A DNA stretch of 46,894 bases from Pseudomonas sp. K2I15 (GTDB lineage: Bacteria; Pseudomonadota; Gammaproteobacteria; Pseudomonadales; Pseudomonadaceae), in contig NZ_NIXO01000050.1 in the NCBI RefSeq assembly GCF_002204795.1, forward strand, positions 1-46,894. The letters are read 5' to 3'. How positions within the stretch are numbered: position 1 is the stretch's first letter; the number at the start of each line of letters is the position of its first letter. Shown here one piece after another: positions 33,380-39,957 of this stretch. A program made the translations under genes and the position numbers. Under the pieces are notes generated by a model. That model saw nothing but the letters and a program-made list of their open reading frames with translations. It was not told the DNA's origin and made no database searches.

Positions 33380-34549
33380 ATGTTAAAACTCACCAGGTTG
33401 TCCTTCACCCTGGCCGCACTGACCTTGAGTGCGGTCGTACAGGCTGATATCACCGTACCGCTGGGTACCCCGCAACGGGTCACCCAGTTGTTCGCGTACC
33501 CGAACAATTGCAGCGTCATCTGTTTTCGTCCCTGGACGCTGGAACAGACCGTCGAGCACTACCTGAACCAGAGCCTGCAGCGAGACGGTTACAGCCGGGC
33601 CAAAGTCAGCGTAAAAACCGACCATGACCAGGTGCTTGCCACCTTCAGCGGCGTACCGGACGGTTATGGCAAACCGCTGACCACCTTGCTCGACACCGCC
33701 GACCTGGCTTACCAGGGCGCCAGCAAACTCAATGGCGACGGCAAGTGGCAGTTCAACTGGTACCTGTTCCTGCCGCTGGGCATGGCCCTGGAAAACCGCA
33801 AGAGCATCGAACTGCTGCACTTCCCGCCGGATTACTCGCTGACCCACTTCCAGGACTACCTGGAGTCGGCCACCACCGACCGCTGGGCGACTTTGCTCAC
33901 GGCCAACGGCATCCCGGCGACCCAGACGCCGGAGTACCAGACCATCATCGACATCGCCCCGATCGCCGCCCCCGCCACGGCGGGCAAGGACCTGGAAGGC
34001 GTGTACGGTTACTTCACCGACTACCAGACGCGCATGGTCAAGGAGCTGAGCCAGCACGCGGGCGGCGCATTGCCGATGGTGGCCTTCGGGGCGCCGGTGC
34101 GCAGCTGGATCAAGCAGCAATACGGGCAAACCGTGGCCGTGCTGGGGCTGGCGCAGATCAGCCCGGCCGGCGGCAGCCCGGTTGCGGTGCTGGGGGCCAA
34201 TCACCCGAGTTACATCTGGTATGCCGCCAACCCCGACACGTATGACGGTGACGAGCAAAAGGCCGATGAGGCCGGTTTAAAGGTGATGGGCCAGGACTTG
34301 AGCGCCGCCTGCTGGCAGGCCTCGATGGGCCAGAAGCCCGCCAGCGATCCGAATGTGCAGCTCAAGGGCTGCATGAACACCTGGCAGGTGACGCGCAAGG
34401 AGCAGACCTGCGAACTGTTCTATACGTCGATCCGCGAGCTGACGCCCGAACAAGCGAACGCCAAGTGCGCCCAACCTGCGATCAAAACTCAGCTAAGGCA
34501 ATTGAAAAGCGCAGTGCCGGCACCGGCGGTTGATGCACCTGCGCTTTGA
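33380..34549 (+). CDS. Exported protein of unknown function
   Basis: I do not recognise a domain. The 389-residue precursor has a signal peptide (MLKLTRLSFTLAALTLSAVVQA) and a mature part of about 367 residues without further membrane segments, so it should be periplasmic or secreted. Six cysteines (NNCSVIC near the start, AACW, KGC, QTC and AKC at the end) suggest disulfides. The N-terminal part before residue 50 has NNCSVICFRPWTLEQTVEHY. Base composition is like the neighbours. The start ATG has AGGGAACC upstream. The gene stands alone. Confidence 0.75.
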   Translation: MLKLTRLSFTLAALTLSAVVQADITVPLGTPQRVTQLFAYPNNCSVICFRPWTLEQTVEHYLNQSLQRDGYSRAKVSVKTDHDQVLATFSGVPDGYGKPLTTLLDTADLAYQGASKLNGDGKWQFNWYLFLPLGMALENRKSIELLHFPPDYSLTHFQDYLESATTDRWATLLTANGIPATQTPEYQTIIDIAPIAAPATAGKDLEGVYGYFTDYQTRMVKELSQHAGGALPMVAFGAPVRSWIKQQYGQTVAVLGLAQISPAGGSPVAVLGANHPSYIWYAANPDTYDGDEQKADEAGLKVMGQDLSAACWQASMGQKPASDPNVQLKGCMNTWQVTRKEQTCELFYTSIRELTPEQANAKCAQPAIKTQLRQLKSAVPAPAVDAPAL

Positions 34550-34590
34550 CGCTGGCTGCAAGAAGGGCATTTTCCTACATAAAAGATAGT

Positions 34591-34624
34591 CAATTTCTAC
34601 TGTCAGAGTTGACAGTAGAAATTG
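34591..34624. repeat. Perfect 15-bp inverted repeat upstream of the SET-domain gene
   Basis: CAATTTCTACTGTCA (34591-34605) and TGACAGTAGAAATTG (34610-34624) are exact reverse complements around GAGT. It lies 42 bases after the preceding stop and 97 bases before the SET gene start. It is AT-rich with no T-run behind it, so an operator is as likely as a terminator. Confidence 0.7.
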
Positions 34625-34721
34625 GATCCCACTTAAGCGAGTCTTGAGCCGCGCCCATCCGCTGCAAGACTGGCAGTCAAGACACCACCGGCAGGTCGAT
34701 GCAGCCCCCTCCTGGAGAGTC

Positions 34722-35246
34722 ATGAAAACTCAAGCCATGGACAAGGCTAAAACCGCCGTGAGTGACTGTCTTTACCCCTTTGCCACCGTGCTCACTGCAC
34801 ACGCCTACCCTCGTGCGCGCGACTATGAAGTGGTGCGAACCCGGGACGGCTCAGGCGATGGCATCAAGACCCGCGTCGCGTTCGACAGCCGCCTGTGTAT
34901 CGCCAAGGTGTCCGGCTACGCGCTGAGCGAGCGGCGCCTGCATACGTTGCAGATGTCGTCGCGCATCCACTTGTACGACCCGTGGTTCAGCGGCCTGTTG
35001 TCGCATTCGTGCAACCCGAACGTGTTTCTCGACATGACGTATCTGGAACTGTGGTCCGTTCAAAACGTTCCCGCCGGCGCCCTGCTGACCATGGATTACG
35101 CCCACACCGAGGACGTGCTGTTCCGACAGTTTCGCTGCCAATGTGGCGAGCTCAACTGTCGGGGCTGGATCACCGGCATGAACGAGCCGCTGAATACCGA
35201 GGGTCAACAGTTCATGGAGCAGTGGCGCAAGCGCAAAAGCCCTTAG
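34722..35246 (+). CDS. SET-domain protein lysine methyltransferase
   Basis: The product is 174 residues from the ATG at 34722 (GGAGAG six bases upstream); a frame open from 34644 has no ribosome site. LLSHSCNPNVFLDM is the SET catalytic NHxCxPN motif (His and Cys kept, Ser for Asn). LTMDYAHTED holds the active-site Tyr. CQCGELNCRGWI is a post-SET cysteine cluster, with a fourth Cys upstream in SHSC, likely binding zinc. SET enzymes methylate protein lysines with S-adenosylmethionine; the bacterial targets are mostly unknown. The stop overlaps the convergent carbonic anhydrase gene by four bases. Confidence 0.85.
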   Translation: MKTQAMDKAKTAVSDCLYPFATVLTAHAYPRARDYEVVRTRDGSGDGIKTRVAFDSRLCIAKVSGYALSERRLHTLQMSSRIHLYDPWFSGLLSHSCNPNVFLDMTYLELWSVQNVPAGALLTMDYAHTEDVLFRQFRCQCGELNCRGWITGMNEPLNTEGQQFMEQWRKRKSP

Positions 35247-35887
35247 ACCGCACCCAGCGGGCGCAGGCGGTATTGCGGCGGCAACTGCTCGAAGCCACTG
35301 ATGGTGGTGTTCAGGCTTTTCCAGCGACCGTCCTTGATCCCGTAGATGCAACCGTGAACCGACAGGCTCTGCCCGCGGTGCCAGGCGTTTTGCACAATGC
35401 TGGTGTGGCCGACGTTGGCCACTTGCTGGATCACATTCAGCTCGCACAGGCGGTCTACGCGTTCCTCTTCGGTGGGCAACTGGGCCAGCACGTCGCGGTT
35501 TTCGTAGTACAGGTCACGGATGGTGCGCAGCCAGCCGTCGATCAGGCCCAACTGGTTGTCCTGCATCGAGGCGCGCACGCCGCCACAGCCATAGTGGCCG
35601 GTGACCAGGATGTGTTTGACCTTGAGCACGTCGACGGCGTACTGGATCACCGACAGGCAATTGAGGTCGGTGTGCAGCACCACGTTGGCCACGTTACGGT
35701 GCACAAACAGGTCGCCCGGCAGCATGCCGACGATCTCGTTGGCCGGTACGCGGGCGTCGGAACAGCCTATCCACAGGTATTCCGGGGTTTGCTGGCGGGC
35801 GAGCTTGGCGAAGAATTCGGGATCTTCCTGTTTGATCGCATCTGCCCAGCGTTCGTTGTTATCAAGCAGGTCTTGTAGTTCGTTCAT
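35243..35887 (-). CDS. can: Beta-class carbonic anhydrase
   Basis: The 214-residue zinc enzyme interconverts CO2 and bicarbonate in the cytoplasm. Zinc ligands are Cys42, His98 and Cys101 (IGCSDARVPAN and VTGHYGCGGVRA), with the Asp44-Arg46 dyad. FVHRNVANVV and SVHGCIYGIKDG are also conserved. Length matches E. coli Can. The start ATG at 35887 follows a spacer with AGGGAAAG-like purines. It is convergent with the SET gene, and nothing else in the neighbourhood points to a special role, so a housekeeping supply of bicarbonate is assumed. Confidence 0.95.
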   Translation of the reverse strand: MNELQDLLDNNERWADAIKQEDPEFFAKLARQQTPEYLWIGCSDARVPANEIVGMLPGDLFVHRNVANVVLHTDLNCLSVIQYAVDVLKVKHILVTGHYGCGGVRASMQDNQLGLIDGWLRTIRDLYYENRDVLAQLPTEEERVDRLCELNVIQQVANVGHTSIVQNAWHRGQSLSVHGCIYGIKDGRWKSLNTTISGFEQLPPQYRLRPLGAV

Positions 35888-36038
35888 CAGGGAAAGCCTC
35901 AGGAATGATGCGCATCTTTGACAGCCGACCGCCGGTCCGGGTCACGCCAGGAATAAAGATAGCCGGCTGGCAATTACTTGAATCTTGGGGAGCCATGCCT
36001 GTCCACACACTATAAGCCCCACAGTATGAGGAATGGCC

Positions 36039-36443
36039 ATGACTGATTCACGACGTCCTTTCGGCGCCACCCAACCGGAGCCGATTGATGACAACGAAGA
36101 CCGCATGGGCTCCATGCGGGAACTGGACTTTGACGAGGAAGAACCGACCGCAGAAATCGGCGACGAGATTCCGCCGGGCGAACGCAAGCATTTGATGCCC
36201 GACGAACGGGTACGTGAAGTCGGGATGACGGGAGCTTCGACGGATGACCATGAGTCCACGGATGATGATATGAGCCCGGAGACGCTGATCCATGAGGATG
36301 GCGCACGGGATGCGCAGGAAGCGGGTGAAGACCACCCGGCGGATTACGATTTGAGCATCGTCGATGAAGACGAGATTGGCGGCGGGAATGGCTTGGATGA
36401 AGCCGAGTTGGCCGACATCGATCCAGTAGACGGTAACCGCTGA
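36039..36443 (+). CDS. Very acidic, probably disordered protein (Pseudomonas-type, unknown function)
   Basis: This 134-residue protein is very rich in Asp and Glu and has no Cys or membrane segment. It consists of short conserved-looking blocks such as RRPFGATQPEPIDDNEDRMG, EIGDEIPPGERKHLMPDERV and EDEIGGGNGLDEAELADID. Homologues in Pseudomonas are often labelled serine kinase/phosphatase or HPr-related, but no kinase motif is visible, so I do not use those names. The ATG at 36039 is preferred over one at 36033, because AGGA lies six bases before it. It is a single gene ending at a REP element. Confidence 0.75.
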   Translation: MTDSRRPFGATQPEPIDDNEDRMGSMRELDFDEEEPTAEIGDEIPPGERKHLMPDERVREVGMTGASTDDHESTDDDMSPETLIHEDGARDAQEAGEDHPADYDLSIVDEDEIGGGNGLDEAELADIDPVDGNR

Positions 36444-36471
36444 CACAACACAGACCCAACTGTAAAAAATA

Positions 36472-36567
36472 CCCCTGTGGGAGCCGGGCTTGCCCGCGAT
36501 GCACGCGCCTCGGTGTCTCAGTGAGACCGAGGTGATGCTATCGCAGGCAAGCCAGCTCCCACAGGGG
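36472..36567. repeat. REP pair (class GTGGGAGCCGGGCTTGCC)
   Basis: CCCCTGTGGGAGCCGGGCTT and GGCAAGCCAGCTCCCACAGGGG are inverted copies, with an inner hairpin CTCGGT..ACCGAG between them. It lies between the convergent acidic-protein gene and rimI. Confidence 0.9.
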
Positions 36568-36593
36568 CTGCTTCCACTTGGGATTTGTGCGTT

Positions 36594-37046
36594 TTAGTCG
36601 ACCAGGGTGCAGGCCATCACGACCGCATCTTCGCGACCACCGACGGCGGGGTAATAATCCCGCCGGCGGCCAATTTCGTTGAAACCATAACGCTCATAGA
36701 GCCGGAACGCGCCGGTATTGCTGTCGCGCACTTCCAGGAAACATTCCCGCGCCTTGGCCTCGTAGGCCCGGGACATCAGGTGCTCCAGCAAGCTCAAACC
36801 CAGGCCACGGCCCTGGTTTTCCGGTTTGACGGTGATGTTCAGCAAGTGCGCTTCATCGAGGATGATCTGCACCACGCCGTGGCCGACCTGCTGCTCACCT
36901 TCGAACATCAGCCAGATCTGGTATTTGCCCAGCCCGTCGAGAAAAATCCCGCGGGTCCAGGGGTGGCTGAACGCTGCGTATTCGATCTTCAGTACAGCGT
37001 CGAGGTCCGCCTCGGTCATCGGGCGGAAGGATAAAGCTTCACTCAT
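36594..37046 (-). CDS. rimI: Ribosomal protein S18-alanine N-acetyltransferase RimI
   Basis: The 150-residue GNAT enzyme acetylates the N-terminal Ala of ribosomal protein S18. RPMTEADLDAVLKIEYAAFS is the start of the fold. The acetyl-CoA loop is VKPENQGRGLGLSLL, and FLEVRDSNTGAFRLYERYGF carries the catalytic Glu and the C-terminal motif. The gene overlaps the upstream psi-like gene by eight bases, so the two form an operon, the same neighbour pair as holD-rimI in E. coli. Confidence 0.93.
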   Translation of the reverse strand: MSEALSFRPMTEADLDAVLKIEYAAFSHPWTRGIFLDGLGKYQIWLMFEGEQQVGHGVVQIILDEAHLLNITVKPENQGRGLGLSLLEHLMSRAYEAKARECFLEVRDSNTGAFRLYERYGFNEIGRRRDYYPAVGGREDAVVMACTLVD

Positions 37047-37815
37047 CGGTACTTTTCCAGCGCGCCATCAGCTGGCGCATGGCTTGCCAAACATCAGCCT
37101 TACGCTGTGGCTCTTCCATTAATAGTTCCAGGCCCGGCAGGGCCCACACGCAGCCCAGGCCTTCGACCTGCAGTTCGCGGTACCAGGCCTCGGCGTTGGC
37201 TTCACCGGCAAACCGCACGGCGGGCAAGCCGATCAGCCACAGGCACACGCAGGGTTCGTCTTCCAGGCGCGCCGACACAAAACCTTGCACAAAATCCCGC
37301 GCGGCGTCCGGGCCCTGGTCCATGGTGCCCCGCACCAGCAGCGGCCAGCGTACTGGCTCGCCGACGATTTGCGGGCTGTCGGGCAGGCCGGCGGCGCGCA
37401 GCATGTCTTTGAGCAGCAGATAAGCCGGGTCGCGGGTCTGGAAGCGCTCGCCTGTGGGTAACTCCACCAGCAGCAGGCAACGCCCGGCTCGCAGCAGTTG
37501 CAGGGCAAAGCGCGGCGGCGGCACCACCGGGGCCTTGGCCACGGCAGGCGCCTCTTCGGCGACGACCGGCTTGGCCACCGGCGACGGGCGCGGCACTTCG
37601 ACCTTTGGCCGAACCACCGGGGTTTCTGCCACAGGCTTGACCAGCGGCACCGGCGCAGCCGCCTCCTCACCCGTAGCCTCGAACGCCTCGAACGGTTCCG
37701 GAGCCTCCAGCAGCTCGGGCCGCGAGGGTGCGGCGAACGGTAATTCAGTGCGCGGCAGCCAGTTGACCACCTGCATGGCGGTCAAGTAAGCGCGACGTCG
37801 GGACTCGATAAGCAA
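37039..37815 (-). CDS. Probable DNA polymerase III psi subunit (HolD-like)
   Basis: This 258-residue cytoplasmic protein has a short N-terminal helix (ESRRRAYLTAMQVVNWLPR), a Pro/Ala/Val-rich linker (about residues 25-100) and a C-terminal domain of about 155 residues (FALQLLRAGRCLLLVELPTG to LMARWKSTDE). Position directly before rimI matches holD in E. coli, and the rimI-adjacent protein of P. aeruginosa has, as I recall, been identified as psi. Sequence similarity to E. coli psi is too low to judge by eye. The start is taken as a TTG at 37815 to include the helix; an ATG at 37776 is the alternative. Confidence 0.65.
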   Translation of the reverse strand: MLIESRRRAYLTAMQVVNWLPRTELPFAAPSRPELLEAPEPFEAFEATGEEAAAPVPLVKPVAETPVVRPKVEVPRPSPVAKPVVAEEAPAVAKAPVVPPPRFALQLLRAGRCLLLVELPTGERFQTRDPAYLLLKDMLRAAGLPDSPQIVGEPVRWPLLVRGTMDQGPDAARDFVQGFVSARLEDEPCVCLWLIGLPAVRFAGEANAEAWYRELQVEGLGCVWALPGLELLMEEPQRKADVWQAMRQLMARWKSTDE

Positions 37816-37828
37816 AGGTCGGCCACTT

Positions 37829-37837
37829 GTGGATAAC
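37829..37837 (-). promoter_or_regulatory. DnaA box (perfect consensus)
   Basis: TGTGGATAA on the plus strand is the complement of the DnaA consensus TTATCCACA, without mismatch. It lies 14 bases upstream of the proposed TTG start of the psi-like gene. Confidence 0.6.
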
Positions 37838-37914
37838 TAAAGAACGGGGATTCTACCGCCCTTCGACGAAGATCGCCCGCAGTTGATCGCGCAAGTGGGC
37901 GCCTCACGACCGGC

Positions 37915-37923
37915 TGTGGATAA
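37915..37923 (-). promoter_or_regulatory. DnaA box (perfect consensus)
   Basis: A second exact TGTGGATAA in the same orientation, 86 bases from the first and 60 bases before the mksF start. Confidence 0.6.
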
Positions 37924-37982
37924 ATCCCGGCACCGATGCAGTACAATCGCGGCTTTTAATCGCTAACCAGCCGGCCATTCCG

Positions 37983-39260
37983 ATGATCGAACCCAAGCGC
38001 GTCTTGCGCGCCCTCGCCGAACACTGGGCCCTGCTTGAGCCACTGTGCGAACACTTCGACCAAGGCACCCTGAGCCTCAGCGAATTGCGCGCCCAACTGG
38101 CTGCCCAACAACTGGACAGCACGCCACAGGACATCACCAGCCTGCTGGACGTGTGGATTCGCCTGGATATCCTGGTGCCTGTCGCCAAGAGCCCGAACCG
38201 TTTCGAGCTCAACGCGCAGATCCACGACTTCCTGGCGTATCTTCGCAAGGAGCACCGGCTAGGCCTGTGCCTGGAAATCGAAGCCTACCTGCGCCACCTT
38301 GAGCGCCTGGCGGGTTATATCCAGGACGCTTTCGATATCCGTGACGGCCATGACCTGGCGCGCCAACTGCGCCTGCTGGACATGCGCGTACGCGACGTGC
38401 TGAAAAAACTCGCCAACGACGAACAGGCCCTCGCGGCCGTAGCTGATCGCGCCAAGACCAGCGACCGGCAGATCCCGTTGCGCCAGCGTTACGCCGAAGT
38501 ACTGGCGACCTGGGACGAATACGTCGAACCGATGATTCAACTGGTGAACGCCGACGGCGCCTTCGAACAAGGCGTGCGCAAGGTCGAAAACGTGCTGCTG
38601 CGCATGCTCACCGAACAGCAGCGCCTCGGCCACCTGGTGGACGACGACATGCTGCTGCGCACCCACGCGCGCATCCTCGAAATGCAGACCAGCGCCCAGC
38701 TGACCTTGCGTCACGCACGGGAACTGCTGCTGCCGCTGCGTGAAGAAGCACGCCGACACAACGCCGTGACCCGTGGCGCGGCGCTGGCCTTGTCGGCGAT
38801 CCGCCGCAAGGGCCTGGACGCGGTGCCGCAAGCGGCGATGCCGATGTTCACCCGGCCGCAAAGCACCTTTCTTGGCAGCGCCAGCCAGGTCGAAGCCTAC
38901 GTGTACGCCCTGGCCAACTTCGAGCCAAAGCCGGCGCGTTTCCCCAAGGCGCACAAATCCCACAAGGGCGAAGCCCCTCGCGCACCGCGCACGGTCAAGG
39001 AAATGCTCGAGCGCTGCGAAGACGCACTGCCGATGCCCGACCTGATGACCTGGCTGCTGGAGCAGGAACCGGACGGCGCAACCGACGAGTTGCTGTACTG
39101 GTTCTCTCGCCTGTCGCGGGAAAAACGCTTCAAGCGCGAACGTCTGGAACGACGGGATTACCACACTCACGAGCACCAGGTCAGCCTGCGCTCATTCGCC
39201 CTGCTCCCGGCCAGCCTTGATGCGACCGGGAATTCTGCGAGCACACCTCATGCATCTTGA
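37983..39260 (+). CDS. mksF: Condensin kleisin subunit MksF
   Basis: The 425-residue protein is the kleisin of the MksBEF condensin, which compacts and separates chromosomes; it is the distant counterpart of MukF. It is largely helical, with a winged-helix-like N-terminus (about 1-90) and long helices (about 95-290). I identify it by the gene order F-E-B, by length, and by its partner MksB. It starts at an ATG with no strong ribosome site. It overlaps mksE by 11 bases. Confidence 0.88.
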   Translation: MIEPKRVLRALAEHWALLEPLCEHFDQGTLSLSELRAQLAAQQLDSTPQDITSLLDVWIRLDILVPVAKSPNRFELNAQIHDFLAYLRKEHRLGLCLEIEAYLRHLERLAGYIQDAFDIRDGHDLARQLRLLDMRVRDVLKKLANDEQALAAVADRAKTSDRQIPLRQRYAEVLATWDEYVEPMIQLVNADGAFEQGVRKVENVLLRMLTEQQRLGHLVDDDMLLRTHARILEMQTSAQLTLRHARELLLPLREEARRHNAVTRGAALALSAIRRKGLDAVPQAAMPMFTRPQSTFLGSASQVEAYVYALANFEPKPARFPKAHKSHKGEAPRAPRTVKEMLERCEDALPMPDLMTWLLEQEPDGATDELLYWFSRLSREKRFKRERLERRDYHTHEHQVSLRSFALLPASLDATGNSASTPHAS

Positions 39261-39957
39261 TCTATCCGAACTGTCCCAACTGGCGCCGATCTTTCGCGAG
39301 CTGTTCAAGGGTTACCACGTCAGCCGCCGCGACCCGGAGCTGTACGCTCAACTGTCGAACTTCCAGGACCAGTACCGCACGCTGTTCAAGGCCCTGGGCT
39401 TTGAGCTGGTGTGCGATACCCGGGGTTTCTACTACTTCGTGCCGGACACCGCCGTGGCCGCTGCGCAGGTCAACAAGACCGCCCAACGCCTGGCGTTGTT
39501 CACCTTCATCATCGTCGAGCACCTGGCCGACCAGGGCCGCGACCCGATCGCCGTGCTCGACGGTGGCAGCCTGGGCCGTGACGAGCTGCCCTCGTTGCTG
39601 GAGAAGTACCGCGACCTGTTTATCCAGGCCGAAGTGACAACCGTTGAGGAGCTGGAAGAAAAAATCATGCGCCGTATGACGCAGTTGGGTTTTGCCGGTG
39701 AAGAGAACGGCATCTACCGCTTCCTGCCGCCGATGCACCGCTTCCTGGATGTGTGCCTCTCGGTGCAGCAAGACCGCGACCTCGCGGCGAGCATTCACAG
39801 CGTGTTGCCGTTGCCGGCGCCGGTGATCATCGACGAAGACAGCGACGAAAAACTGCTGAAGACCGATGACCCGCTGGACTTGACCGAATTTGAAACAGAG
39901 AGCGAAGAAGACGCCATGGCCCGCGCCATTGCCGAAGAACAGGAGACCGACGCATGA
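39250..39957 (+). CDS. mksE: Condensin subunit MksE
   Basis: The product is 235 residues from the ATG at 39250 (MHLDLSELSQLAPIFRELFK). An upstream frame to 39217 begins at TTG and adds 11 residues without a ribosome site. It has the tandem winged-helix look of MukE-like proteins: YHVSRRDPELYAQLSNFQDQ, LVCDTRGFYYFVPDT and GFAGEENGIYRFLPPMHRFL. The C-terminus is very acidic (residues about 195-235). MksE bridges MksF and the MksB heads. It overlaps mksF by 11 and mksB by four bases, so translation is coupled. Confidence 0.88.
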   Translation: MHLDLSELSQLAPIFRELFKGYHVSRRDPELYAQLSNFQDQYRTLFKALGFELVCDTRGFYYFVPDTAVAAAQVNKTAQRLALFTFIIVEHLADQGRDPIAVLDGGSLGRDELPSLLEKYRDLFIQAEVTTVEELEEKIMRRMTQLGFAGEENGIYRFLPPMHRFLDVCLSVQQDRDLAASIHSVLPLPAPVIIDEDSDEKLLKTDDPLDLTEFETESEEDAMARAIAEEQETDA

